From: Palsa-504 sp963767565
Lineage (GTDB): Bacteria > Actinomycetota > Actinomycetes > Streptosporangiales > Streptosporangiaceae
Assembly: GCA_963767565.1 (NCBI GenBank)
Contig: CAVYEG010000006.1
Location: 1,178,001 to 1,242,000, forward strand
Length of the DNA: 64,000 nucleotides
Direction: 5' to 3'
Each line of letters begins with the position of its first letter. Positions within the stretch are counted from its first letter, which is position 1. Below the pieces are notes generated by a model. It did not search any database and was not told the origin of the DNA. It worked only from the letters and a program-made list of their open reading frames with translations. The position numbers were made by a program, and so were the translations under genes. Of the stretch, positions 42,892-51,557 are shown in pieces.

Positions 42892-43668
42892 TCAGCCGGC
42901 CAGCGGCTCGTGCCTGGGGAAGGTCGTGGTGAAGGCGTACCGAGAGGCCCGGTACAGGTGCCGGGCGAACTCGACCGGCCAGGCCTGGTCGAAGGCGATG
43001 CGCTCCATGGTCAGCAGCGCGGTGCCGCGGGTCTCGTTCAGCATCCGGGCCTCGGTCGCCGAGGCGTTCTTGGCGCACATGCGCTGGGTGGCCGAGTACA
43101 GCCCGATGCCGGAGGCGCGCAGCAGTTCGTACAGGCCGTGCTGTTCCAGCATCTCGACGTTCAGCTGGACCAGCCCGGCCGGCAGGTAGTTATGCATCAG
43201 GGCCATGGGCTCGCCGTCAGCCAGCCGGATCCGCTCCAGCGACATCACCAGGGCCCGCTCGGGCAGCTTGAGGGCCTCCGCGACCTGGTCGGTGGCGTGG
43301 CTGACCTCCGCCTTGAGCACCTTGGTCGCGGGCGTACGGCCGCTGGCCGCCAGGTCGTCGTACAGGCTGGTCAGCTCGACGTTGCGGTCGATCCGCTCGT
43401 TGGCCACCAGGGTGCCCGCGCCGCGCTTGCGGACCACCAGGCCCTTGTTGGCCAGGTAGAGGAAGGCGGCCCGCACGGTGGGCCGGGACAGGCCGAGCAT
43501 CTCGGCCAGCTGCACTTCGTTCTCCAGCCGCGCGCCGACCTTGAGCGCGCCGGACCTGATGGCCGACTCGTAGTGCTGGGCGAGCTGGAAGTACAGCGGA
43601 ACCGGGCTGGTCCGGTCGATGGTGATCGGGCCGCTGGTGGTGGCCTCAGGGTCTGGCATCGTCGTCAT
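42892..43668 (-). CDS. GntR family (HutC/UTRA-type) transcriptional regulator
   Basis: The 258-residue protein has a winged helix-turn-helix (ALKVGARLENEVQLAEMLG, SRPTVRAAFLYLANKGLVV) followed by a UTRA ligand-binding domain (LPERALVMSLERIRLADGEP, NYLPAGLVQLNV). HutC-type regulators commonly respond to sugars, amino acids or polyols. It faces a 71-codon remnant in which an epimerase N-terminus is fused to a dehydrogenase piece, the typical target genes of such regulators in sugar/inositol catabolism. So it has probably lost its operon, though it is intact itself. ATG at 43668. Confidence 0.92.
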   Translation of the reverse strand: MTTMPDPEATTSGPITIDRTSPVPLYFQLAQHYESAIRSGALKVGARLENEVQLAEMLGLSRPTVRAAFLYLANKGLVVRKRGAGTLVANERIDRNVELTSLYDDLAASGRTPATKVLKAEVSHATDQVAEALKLPERALVMSLERIRLADGEPMALMHNYLPAGLVQLNVEMLEQHGLYELLRASGIGLYSATQRMCAKNASATEARMLNETRGTALLTMERIAFDQAWPVEFARHLYRASRYAFTTTFPRHEPLAG

Positions 43669-43843
43669 CCGCGTGTCACTAGGCTCGTTTGTTTGGACAT
43701 TGTAACCATTGCAGAGCTAATTGCCATCCGCTTACCATCCGCGAGCCAGGTATTCCGTTTTGTATGGATGTACTCACAGACTCTTGGCAGGTCATAACGG
43801 GTCAGGTCAAGATCAACCATCATCACGTGAGGCTGAGCGCGCA

Positions 43844-44059
43844 ATGACGGCCGGGAGCGCCCTGCGGATCGGCGTGGTGCTCGAGGCCTTCGGTGACTGG
43901 CCGCTCGAGCAGGTCATGGGCTGGCTGCGCGAGAACGCGCCCTGCGCGGCACGGTACGGCATCCCCGCCGCGTACACGGACTGGCGTGAACTGGTGGCCC
44001 ATCCGCTCGACGCCGTGCCGGAATTTGGGCCGAACGGAGCGTGGTGCCACTCCCGCTGA
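43844..44059 (+). pseudogene. fused remnant: sugar epimerase N-terminus joined to a Gfo/Idh dehydrogenase piece
   Basis: The 71-codon frame reads LRIGVVLEAFGDWPLEQVMGW and LRENAP, the start of a TIM-barrel sugar epimerase, then without a break AARYGIPAAYTDWRELVAHPLDAV, a segment typical of residues 40-65 of Gfo/Idh/MocA dehydrogenases (beta-alpha unit after the first strand). It ends GPNGAWCHSR then TGA. A deletion joining two adjacent catabolic genes explains it. A ribosome site is weak, but the divergent GntR gene suggests the promoter region survives. As a protein it should have no activity. Confidence 0.6.
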
Positions 44060-44090
44060 ACCGGGCAGCTCACCGGGCGGGCGCGGCGGG

Positions 44091-44486
44091 TCAGGCCCAG
44101 AAGTCGAGGGCCGCCTGCGGGTCGGTGGTCGACGTCCAGAACTCGGTGATCTTGCCGTCGCCGTCGTTGTGGCTGACGTTCACCACCGGAACCTCGATCG
44201 ACTTGCCCCCGCGGGAGGCGGTCAGCGTGGCCAGCACCGCGGTGTGCTCGTCGTTCGCGAGGATGTCGTGCACGTCCAGCCGGAACGTCCCGCCGGTCTC
44301 CTCGGCCAGCCGACCGAAGAAGCCGAACACCTGATCCCGGCCCCGGTAGTCGCCGCTGAGCGGCCCGACGCCCTGGGCGTGCCAGACTGCGTCGTCGGCG
44401 ATCAGCTCGCTGAGCGTCGCCAGGTCTCCGCTGCCGAACGCGGCATAACCCCGGCGGGCGTGCTCGACGTTAGGATGCTCGGTCAT
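44091..44486 (-). CDS. SnoaL-like/nuclear transport factor 2 family protein
   Basis: The 131-residue protein has the NTF2-like fold: VEHARRGYAAFGSGDLATL, IADDAVWHAQGVGPLSGDY, VFGFFGRLAEETGGTF and ITEFWTSTTDPQAALDFW. These small proteins bind hydrophobic ligands or catalyse aldol/isomerase chemistry, often with a His/Asp pair; none is certain here. Start MTEHPNVEHA at 44486 is chosen because GGGGGCACC precedes it. It stands alone between the GntR remnant and the serpin gene. Confidence 0.85.
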   Translation of the reverse strand: MTEHPNVEHARRGYAAFGSGDLATLSELIADDAVWHAQGVGPLSGDYRGRDQVFGFFGRLAEETGGTFRLDVHDILANDEHTAVLATLTASRGGKSIEVPVVNVSHNDGDGKITEFWTSTTDPQAALDFWA

Positions 44487-44565
44487 GGTGCCCCCTTTTC
44501 CCATTCCCTGGATCACGCGGCCCCATCGCCGCATTCGCACCGTAGCACCCCTGAACTCGGCTCGG

Positions 44566-45855
44566 CTATGGCTGCGCCGGGTTGGTGACCCGCGCCGCGA
44601 GCAGCGGTTCTCCGGTCCCGGCGGCGACCACCAGCATTAGGAAAGGACGGTCGAACGTGACCGTGGGCGCAGGCACCATGGCGGCCGTCGGAGCCATGCC
44701 GACGGCAGTGGCGGCGCTGGCCACCGTGCCCTGCTCGCCGACCTGCAAGGTCGCCGCGTGCTGGACCAGGCCGATGCAGCAGGCCTGCGGGGACAGCCCG
44801 GTGAAGTCCGCCGCCGGGCTGAACGCCAGGCCCATGCCCAGGGCGCTGAGCAGGCCCTTCATGCTGACGCTATCGGCCAGCTTGACCCGGGGCAACACGA
44901 CGGCGCGGGTCAGGTCGCCGACCCCGCCCGCCCCGCCGGGCGCCGTCAGCCGGGCCGTCATCGTGCCCAGGCTCGCCGCGGATGGCATCGTGCAGCCGCC
45001 GGCTCCGGCCGGGGGCAGCAGCGCGAGCAGGCCCAGCCGGCCGTCGCGGTAGGGCAGCCAGACGCCGGTCCAGCCTGCGCTGATGACCGCGTGGAACTGG
45101 CCGCCGTTCATGAACGGCACGCTGACCTGCTGGCCGGCGGCCGTGGTGAACGGCGCAGGAGCGGTCTGGCTGGCCTGGAAGGGCGCAGCCCAGGCCGCGT
45201 GCAGGTAGAGCGCGTCGGTCAGCACCCAGCCGATGTCCGGCAGCGAGCCGGGCGGCAGCAGCTGTGGGATCTGCCCTCCGGTCGCGGCCGCGATGGCCTG
45301 GCTGATCTCCTGAGCGGCCCGGTCCGGATCGCTCAGCAGCGGCGCCTGGGCCAGGCCTGCGCCGTAGCCGGTGGCCACGGCGTTCAAGTAGCTGGGCCGG
45401 GTGGTCAGTGACGGGTCGGCCCACACCTGATCGCTGGTCCGCAGCGTCACGCCCGGGCCGTCAAGCCCGCGTAGCGCCGAGGACCGCGCCTGCAGCCCGG
45501 CTTCCAGGGCCTGGCCGCCGGCCGCGGGCAGGTGCAGCACGGCGGCCATGGCCCGTGCGGTGGCACCCCGCGCCCCCAGGTAGGCCATACCCAGGCCGCT
45601 GGCCAGGCTGGAGGGCGACAGGACCAGGTTGGCCTGCGGGTCGGCCCGGCACCACGTGCCCAGCAGGTCGAGCCCGAAGGCGGTGTCGGCCGAGCCGTAG
45701 GGGCGCGGGTCGGTCAGCGGTTCCCGAGCCGCCACGCCGTGGGCTAGGACCGGCCGCGGCGATGGCGGCGGCTGGGCCGTGCTGGTCGCGCATCCGGCCA
45801 CGGCCAGCGCCGCCGCAATCAGGGCCGCCGTCCCCCGAGGATTCCTCATGCGCAT
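44566..45855 (-). CDS. lipoprotein serpin (serine protease inhibitor family)
   Basis: The protein has a lipobox signal sequence (AALAVAGCATS) after a basic start, a Pro-rich linker and a serpin fold: LVLSPSSLASGLGMAYLGARG (helix B/hinge region), DQVWADPSLTTRPSYL, LTDALYLHAAWAAPFQ, VPFMNGGQF and the C-terminal hinge QVGEQGTVASAATAVGMAP with TVTFDRPFLMLV. The Glu-x-Gly-Thr-x-Ala hinge of inhibitory serpins is present, so it may act as a true inhibitor anchored on the outer membrane face. Start ATG at 45855 is tentative; 45885 and 45849 are alternatives, none with a good ribosome site. Confidence 0.85.
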   Translation of the reverse strand: MRMRNPRGTAALIAAALAVAGCATSTAQPPPSPRPVLAHGVAAREPLTDPRPYGSADTAFGLDLLGTWCRADPQANLVLSPSSLASGLGMAYLGARGATARAMAAVLHLPAAGGQALEAGLQARSSALRGLDGPGVTLRTSDQVWADPSLTTRPSYLNAVATGYGAGLAQAPLLSDPDRAAQEISQAIAAATGGQIPQLLPPGSLPDIGWVLTDALYLHAAWAAPFQASQTAPAPFTTAAGQQVSVPFMNGGQFHAVISAGWTGVWLPYRDGRLGLLALLPPAGAGGCTMPSAASLGTMTARLTAPGGAGGVGDLTRAVVLPRVKLADSVSMKGLLSALGMGLAFSPAADFTGLSPQACCIGLVQHAATLQVGEQGTVASAATAVGMAPTAAMVPAPTVTFDRPFLMLVVAAGTGEPLLAARVTNPAQP

Positions 45856-46140
45856 CAGACGGAACGCGGGCCGACTTGGTTGCATCCAGGCTTAGCGCTG
45901 GATGACTGCGCGGCCTGCCACGCTACGGACCGCGGTCGCCTCATTGCAGATCGAGGTGGCCGGCGCTGGCCGCGCAGGGCTGCAGCGCGTGGCTTACCGG
46001 TGAGCCCGTGTTCGCCCGATAGCGACACCACCAGACCCGGGACTCCGGCCCGGGGTACCACGGGCGCGATGCGCGGTCCCCGGGAGCGACCCTGAGGCGA
46101 GAGCCAATCAACCAGCTGCCCGCTACAGGAAGGACGCCCC

Positions 46141-46974
46141 ATGCCCGCGGTTACTGTCGGCCGGGAAAACTCCGCCAACATCGAGATCCACTACGAAGAC
46201 CACGGCGCGGGCCAGCCCGTGGTGCTGATCCACGGCTACCCGCTCAGCGGCCGTGGCTGGGACAAGCAGGTCCCGGCCCTGCTGGAGGCCGGCTACCGGG
46301 TCATCACCTACGACCGGCGCGGGTTCGGCGCCTCCAGTCAGCCCGCCACCGGCTATGACTACGACACCTTCACCGCCGACCTGGCCACCCTGCTGGACTA
46401 CCTGGACCTGCGGGAGGCCGTCCTGGTCGGCCACTCGATGGGCACCGGTGAGGTCACCAGGTACCTGGGCAGCCGCGGCTCGGCCCGGGTGGCCAAGGGC
46501 GTGCTGGTGGCCCCGATCCCGCCGTTCCTGCTGCAGACGGCCGACAACATCGAAGGGGTGCCGCAATCCCTGTTCGACGGGTTCGTCCAGGCCGCCCAGG
46601 CCGACACCCCGGCGTGGATGAAGGGGTTCCTGGACAACTTCTGCAACTTCGATACCCTGCGCGGCACCCTGGTCAGTGACCAGGCCTTCCAGGCCAGCTG
46701 GAACCTGGCCGTGACCGCCTCGGCCGCCGCCGCGGTGGCCTGCATCGGCACCTGGGCCACCGATTTCCGCGCCGACCTGCCCGACATCGACGTGCCCATG
46801 CTCGTCGTGCAGGGCGACGCGGACCAGGTCCTGCCGCTGGAAAAGACCGGCCAGCGGCTGCCCGCCCTGATCAAGGACGTGCAGCTGGTCGTCATCGAAG
46901 GCGGCCCGCACGCCATCCCCTGGACCCACGCCGCCCAGGTCAACGCCGCCCTGCTCGACTTCATCCGCAGCTGA
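46141..46974 (+). CDS. alpha/beta hydrolase, non-haem chloroperoxidase-like
   Basis: The 277-residue protein matches the cofactor-free chloroperoxidase/bromoperoxidase branch: VVLIHGYPLSGRGWD, ITYDRRGFGASSQP, LVGHSMGTGEVTRYLGSRG (nucleophile Ser), MLVVQGDADQVLP (acid) and EGGPHAIPWTHA (His). Members form peracids from short organic acids and H2O2 or act as esterases; the physiological role is unclear. A good site (AGGAAGGA) precedes the ATG. It is followed 43 bases later by the DUF4331 gene on the same strand, probably as one operon. Confidence 0.88.
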   Translation: MPAVTVGRENSANIEIHYEDHGAGQPVVLIHGYPLSGRGWDKQVPALLEAGYRVITYDRRGFGASSQPATGYDYDTFTADLATLLDYLDLREAVLVGHSMGTGEVTRYLGSRGSARVAKGVLVAPIPPFLLQTADNIEGVPQSLFDGFVQAAQADTPAWMKGFLDNFCNFDTLRGTLVSDQAFQASWNLAVTASAAAAVACIGTWATDFRADLPDIDVPMLVVQGDADQVLPLEKTGQRLPALIKDVQLVVIEGGPHAIPWTHAAQVNAALLDFIRS

Positions 46975-47017
46975 AGCCCGGCCCAGCGCGCACCACTACC
47001 CAGAAAGAAGCACACCC

Positions 47018-48040
47018 ATGTCGAACCACTTCAGCGCAGACAAGCTCAAGTTCCCCGGCGACGACCGCCGCCTGGACCTTACCGACGTGTTCGTCTTCCA
47101 GGCGCCCGAGGGCCGCGAACATCACCACACACTGCTGCACCGTCACCACCCCGGCACGACCGTGCTGATCATGGACGCGAACCCGACCAGTGCCCCGCCG
47201 CCGATCCCGGCCCCGGTGACCGGCCCGGAGTTCTACCCCGGCGCGGTCTACCGGATCAACATCGACACCGATGGCGACAACCAGGCCGACATCGCGTTCA
47301 GCTTCACCTTCTCCGAGTACCAGAACGGCGTACAGACCGGAACCCTCAAGTACGCGACCGGCGCGCAGGCCCGCCAGCCCGAGCCGGCCGGTGAGGTGCT
47401 GGCCCAGGACATCCCGGTCAGCTTCGACGGCACAGCTCAGCCTGTCCAGGCCGGCCGGATCCGGCTGTTCGCCGGGCTGCGCAGCGACCCGTTCTTCGCC
47501 GACGTCGAAGGCGCCCTGCACGGCTTCGCCTGGACCGGGCACGACGACTTCGCCGACAACAACGTCGACTCCATCGTGCTCGAGGTACCCGACGACATGT
47601 TCGGCGACGGCCCGGTCATCGGCGTGTGGGCCTCGATCAGCCGGCGCAGCAACGGCGTACTGGAGCAGCTGGACCGCGGCGGGAACCCGACCATCAACCC
47701 GTTCATTAACCCTGACGGCGAGAAGAACCTGTTCAACTCCCGCCAGCCCGCCGACGACGTGGCCAACTACCTGGGACCATGGTCAGCGATCTTGCAGAAC
47801 GCCGGCGGCTACACCCCCGAGCAGGCCAAGGCGGCCGCCCTGCAGGTCCTGCCCGACATCCTGCACTACGACCGGACCCAGCCCGCCGCCTACCCCAACG
47901 GCCGGGTGCCCACCGACGACGTGTACAGCCTGCGCTTCGCCTGGCTGACCAACGGCAAGGTCCCCCCGTCCGGCCTCAAGCCGCATGATGACCTGCTGGC
48001 CCACTTCCCCTACCTCGGCCCGCCCAACTCCAACCGCTGA
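47018..48040 (+). CDS. DUF4331 family protein
   Basis: The 340-residue, beta-rich protein begins with LKFPGDDRRLDLTDVFVFQAP, where Asp-Leu-Thr-Asp matches the DUF4331 start, and continues with FYPGAVYRINIDTDGDNQAD, an EF-hand-like Asp-rich loop, IRLFAGLRSDPFFADVEGAL and NVDSIVLEVPDDMFG. No signal peptide is visible, so this member may be cytosolic. The family function is unknown. It is the second gene of a pair with the chloroperoxidase-like hydrolase and is followed by strong hairpins. Confidence 0.88.
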   Translation: MSNHFSADKLKFPGDDRRLDLTDVFVFQAPEGREHHHTLLHRHHPGTTVLIMDANPTSAPPPIPAPVTGPEFYPGAVYRINIDTDGDNQADIAFSFTFSEYQNGVQTGTLKYATGAQARQPEPAGEVLAQDIPVSFDGTAQPVQAGRIRLFAGLRSDPFFADVEGALHGFAWTGHDDFADNNVDSIVLEVPDDMFGDGPVIGVWASISRRSNGVLEQLDRGGNPTINPFINPDGEKNLFNSRQPADDVANYLGPWSAILQNAGGYTPEQAKAAALQVLPDILHYDRTQPAAYPNGRVPTDDVYSLRFAWLTNGKVPPSGLKPHDDLLAHFPYLGPPNSNR

Positions 48041-48062
48041 CCCGGAGCGGCCCCGCTCCGGG
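48041..48062 (+). terminator. GC hairpin directly after the DUF4331 stop
   Basis: A perfect 10-bp stem (CCCGGAGCGG/CCGCTCCGGG) with a 2-base spacer begins at the base after the stop codon. Actinomycete terminators often lack a T-run, and this one does too. It would end the hydrolase-DUF4331 transcript. Confidence 0.7.
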
Positions 48063-48102
48063 GCGTGACGGATCCCGTCGCCGGCGCGGTGTCCGCTGAC
48101 GC

Positions 48103-48132
48103 CGCGGGACCCGGCCGGGGCCGGGTCCCGCG
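48103..48132. terminator. 12-bp perfect hairpin between convergent genes
   Basis: The arms CGCGGGACCCGG and CCGGGTCCCGCG pair perfectly around a 6-base loop. It lies between the DUF4331 gene (+) and the ABC permease gene (-), whose stop is 20 bases further on. It is symmetrical and probably serves both strands. Confidence 0.7.
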
Positions 48133-48151
48133 AGCAGATGGGGCGGGCGCG

Positions 48152-50665
48152 CTACTGCGCGGCGATGGCCGCCAGCACGTCCAGCTTGGCCGCCCGGCGG
48201 GCGGGCCAGCTGGCCGCGACCAGCCCGAGCAGGGCCGCGAGCACCAGGAAGATCACCAGGCTGGAACCGGGCACCGCGAGGTCGGTAATGCCCTGCTGCT
48301 TCAGCGAGGAGACCAGCGCGATGCCCATGCCGGTGCCGATGATGATCCCGATGACGGCGCCGAAGATGGCCAGGATCACCGCTTCGGACCGGATCATGAT
48401 CCGGACCTGACGGCGCCGCATGCCGATGGCGCGCAGCAGGCCGATCTCACGGGTGCGCTCGAACACCGAGAGCATGAGCGTGTTCACGATGCCGATGAGC
48501 GCGATGATCACGGCCAGGGCGAGCAGCGCGTAGACCAGCCCGAGCAGCTGGTTGACGGCGGATACCTGGGTCTGCTCGAACTGGGCCCGGGTCTGGACCT
48601 GCACGTTGGCGTACGGGGTCAGGGCATTGGTGACCGCCTGGTTCACGGCGGCGCTGCCGCCCGTGTTCAGCAGCAGCGCGGCCGGGGGCTGCGGCTGGTA
48701 GTGGGACAGGAAGAACGCCGAGCTGACCAGGTAGCTGCCGATCAGGGCGTTGGCCTGGTAGATCCCGCCGATGCGCAGCGTGGTGGCACCGGTCCGCGCG
48801 AACCTGGCCGGCACGGTGTCACCGACCGACAGGTGCTTGGACTTCGCGGTGGTGGAGTCGACGAGCAGTTCACCCTGGCCCAGGGCGGCCGAGCTCCCCG
48901 ACGACATCCGCAGGATGACCGTGTTGGCCAGGTTCTGCGGGGACACCGCGGTGAGACTGACCAGAGAATCCTGGAACTCGAACTGGCCGCCGTAGACGGT
49001 ACTGGTCGCGGTGACGCCCGGCACGGCCGAGGCCTTGGGCAGCACGGAGTCGCTCAGCTCTCCCGACCCGGTGGCGGTCACGATGAGATCAGCCTTCACG
49101 GCCTGGTCCACGCTGCTCGTGGCCGACCGGGACAGCGAAGCGCCGAACACCGACATGGCGGCGACCAGGGCCAGGCCGACCATGAGCGCCGAGGCGGTCT
49201 GGGCGGTGCGCCGGGGACTGCGCATCGAGTTCTCCCGCCCGAGCTTGCCCGGCTCCCCGAGCAGCCGGGCCAGCGGGCGGCCGATCACGCTGGACAGCGG
49301 CCGGGCCAGGGCCGGGGCCAGCGTGGCGGTGCCGACGAAGATGGCGACCGCACCCAGGCCGACCAGCGCGATGGCGGGCTTGGCCAGGCCGACGGCCAGC
49401 AAGGCCGCGCCGACCAGGAATACGGCCGCGCCCCAGATGAACCTGCGCCGCAGCGAGGGCCCGGCGGACGACTGCCGGTCGTCCAGCGCGGCCACCGGGG
49501 GGATGCGCACGGCGCGGCGCGCGGGGCCGATGGCGGCCACGACCGTCACGCCGACCCCGACGAGCAGCCCGACCAGCACGGTCCGCGGCTCGAACACCAG
49601 AGAACCGGGCGGCAGCGTGATGCCGAACCCGCGCAGCAGCGCCTCGAGCCCGAGCGCGGCCAGCACGCCAAGGCCCAGGCCGATCACCGATGACAGCAGG
49701 CCGACCAGGCCGGCCTCGCCGAGCACCGAACGGAACACCTGACGCCGGCTCGCGCCGACGATGCGCAGCAAGGCCAGCTCCCTGGTCCGCTGACCGACGA
49801 TGATCGAGAACGTGTTGAAGATGGTGAACCCGCCGACGAACAGCGAGATGAACGCGAAGACCAGCAGCGCGGTGGAGAAGAAGGACAGATCCTGGTTGAC
49901 CGCGTCGGTGTTCTCGTTCACCACGGTCTGCCCGGTGACCACCTGCACCCCGGGCGGCAGGACCCGGGCGATGGCCTGCTGCACCGCGGGCTTACTGGCG
50001 CCGGGGGCCACCAGCACGTTGATGTCGTCGAGCTTTCCCGGCTCCTGGATCACTGACTGGGCAGTCGGCAGCGTGAACGCGGCCAGCGTCGCACCGGCCA
50101 GGTTGTTCGCTGACCCGAACTCGGCGATACCGGTGATGGTGTAACTGCGGGTCGGTCCGGCCGACAGGACGGTGACCTGCTGGCCGACGCTGAAGTCGTA
50201 CTTCTGCGCCGTCCCGGCGTCCATCACCACGTCGTCGGAGGTCACCGGCGCGCTGCCCGCGATCAGGTGCAGGCTGGACAGCTGCTGATCCGGGTCGAAG
50301 CTGACGGCCAGGGTGGGTGCGCCGCCGGTGGAGATGGCCTTGCCGTCGCGGGCCACGAACTGGGCATAGCCCGAGACCTCGCCTTGCGCGACCGCTACGC
50401 CAGGCACGCCGCGGACCGTGGCCAGCAGCGACTGGGGCAGCTCGTTGCGCGAGGCGTTGGCGCCGCTGCCGAGCTGCGCGACCCCGCGCACCTGGAAGTC
50501 GACCTTCTGGTAGATGTCCCCGAACAGCACGCCGAACGTGTTGTGCAAGGTATCGGTGAGCACGAACGTACCGGAGATGAAGGTGACGCCGAGCACGATG
50601 GCCAGTGCCGTCAGCGCCAGCCGGAGCTTATGGGCCAGCAGGCCCTTGATGGTCACGTTCCGCAT
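48152..50665 (-). CDS. ABC exporter permease, FtsX/MacB type
   Basis: The 837-residue protein has two FtsX repeats. It has an N-terminal helix (LALTALAIVLGVTFISG), a large extracellular MacB-like domain with VDFQVRGVAQL, and three helices near the middle (LLVFAFISLFVGGFTIFNT). A second extracellular domain and a last three-helix FtsX block follow, with IALIGIVNTLMLSVFERTREIGLLRAIGMRRRQ. This arrangement fits lipoprotein- or peptide-related efflux permeases. The ATG at 50665 follows the ATPase stop with one base between. No substrate can be named. Confidence 0.92.
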   Translation of the reverse strand: MRNVTIKGLLAHKLRLALTALAIVLGVTFISGTFVLTDTLHNTFGVLFGDIYQKVDFQVRGVAQLGSGANASRNELPQSLLATVRGVPGVAVAQGEVSGYAQFVARDGKAISTGGAPTLAVSFDPDQQLSSLHLIAGSAPVTSDDVVMDAGTAQKYDFSVGQQVTVLSAGPTRSYTITGIAEFGSANNLAGATLAAFTLPTAQSVIQEPGKLDDINVLVAPGASKPAVQQAIARVLPPGVQVVTGQTVVNENTDAVNQDLSFFSTALLVFAFISLFVGGFTIFNTFSIIVGQRTRELALLRIVGASRRQVFRSVLGEAGLVGLLSSVIGLGLGVLAALGLEALLRGFGITLPPGSLVFEPRTVLVGLLVGVGVTVVAAIGPARRAVRIPPVAALDDRQSSAGPSLRRRFIWGAAVFLVGAALLAVGLAKPAIALVGLGAVAIFVGTATLAPALARPLSSVIGRPLARLLGEPGKLGRENSMRSPRRTAQTASALMVGLALVAAMSVFGASLSRSATSSVDQAVKADLIVTATGSGELSDSVLPKASAVPGVTATSTVYGGQFEFQDSLVSLTAVSPQNLANTVILRMSSGSSAALGQGELLVDSTTAKSKHLSVGDTVPARFARTGATTLRIGGIYQANALIGSYLVSSAFFLSHYQPQPPAALLLNTGGSAAVNQAVTNALTPYANVQVQTRAQFEQTQVSAVNQLLGLVYALLALAVIIALIGIVNTLMLSVFERTREIGLLRAIGMRRRQVRIMIRSEAVILAIFGAVIGIIIGTGMGIALVSSLKQQGITDLAVPGSSLVIFLVLAALLGLVAASWPARRAAKLDVLAAIAAQ

Positions 50666-50666
50666 G

Positions 50667-51428
50667 TCAGGCCCCCAGCGTCCGCATGCGCTCCAGGACC
50701 GAATCGGCGGTCGGCTGCTGCAGTTCGCCCACCACGGCCCCGTCGGCCAGGAAGACCACCCGGTCGGCGTAGGCGGCACCCCGCGGGTCGTGCGTCACCA
50801 TGACGATCGACTGGCCGAGCTCGGTCACCGATCGCCGCAGGAACTCCAGCAGGTCGGCAGAGGCGTTGGAGTCCAGGTTGCCGGTGGGCTCGTCGGCGAA
50901 GATGAGGTCGGGCTTGTTGATCAGCGCTCGCGCGCACGCGACTCGCTGCTGCTGGCCGCCGGACATCTCGCTGGGCCGGTGCGCCAGCCGGTCGGCGATG
51001 CCCAGCTGCTTGACCAGGTAATCGAACCAGCCCTGATCGACCTTGGTGCCCGCCAGGGCGGCGGGCAGGGTGATGTTCTCGGCCGCGGACAGCGTCGGGA
51101 TGAGGTTGAAGGACTGGAATACGAAACCGACCCGGTCCCGCCGCAGCCGGGTCAGCCCGGAGTCATCGAGGGTCCCGATGTCGAGCCCGCCCACGAGCAC
51201 CTGCCCGGACGTCGGCCGGTCCAGCCCGGCCATGCAGTGCATGAGCGTCGACTTGCCCGAGCCCGACGGGCCCATGACGGCCGTGAACCTGCCGCGCTCG
51301 AACGTCACGTTGATCCCGGCCAGGGCATGGACCACAGCCTGCCCGGTACCGTATGTCTTGCGCAGGTCCCTCGACTGCGCGGCGGGCGCCTGCGTCTCCT
51401 GTGTCGATGCCTGAGACGTGCCTACCAT
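50667..51428 (-). CDS. ABC transporter ATP-binding protein, MacB/LolD type
   Basis: The 253-residue ATPase has Walker A VMGPSGSGKSTLMH, the Q-loop FVFQSFNLIPTLSA, signature EMSGGQQQRVACARAL, Walker B DLIFADEPTGNLDS and the H-loop MVTHDPRGAAY. LolD/MacB-type ATPases work with FtsX-like permeases; the partner is encoded one base downstream. Start at 51428 (MVGTSQAST) is set by GGGGGAAC upstream; the longer open frame to 51461 is rejected. Both genes share one transcript on the minus strand. Confidence 0.94.
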   Translation of the reverse strand: MVGTSQASTQETQAPAAQSRDLRKTYGTGQAVVHALAGINVTFERGRFTAVMGPSGSGKSTLMHCMAGLDRPTSGQVLVGGLDIGTLDDSGLTRLRRDRVGFVFQSFNLIPTLSAAENITLPAALAGTKVDQGWFDYLVKQLGIADRLAHRPSEMSGGQQQRVACARALINKPDLIFADEPTGNLDSNASADLLEFLRRSVTELGQSIVMVTHDPRGAAYADRVVFLADGAVVGELQQPTADSVLERMRTLGA

Positions 51429-51557
51429 GATGTTCCCCCGATCAGAGTGGACATGCTCCATCCTTCCGGCTACTGCCCTGTTGCGCCTAGTACAGCGAGG
51501 GTCTCAGCAAAGCGCCGGGAGTACATCGACCGGCTAGCCAATCCGGCGGGCCGGGGC

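Noticed and set aside
43690..43800. A GntR operator near TTTTGTATGGATGTACTC
   Set aside because: The region is less GC-rich and lies between divergent genes, but the palindrome is imperfect and no repeated copy exists, so no site was annotated.
48065..49693. A 542-codon plus-strand open frame
   Set aside because: It is antisense to the FtsX-type permease and shows His/Gln/Gly-rich composition typical of shadows.
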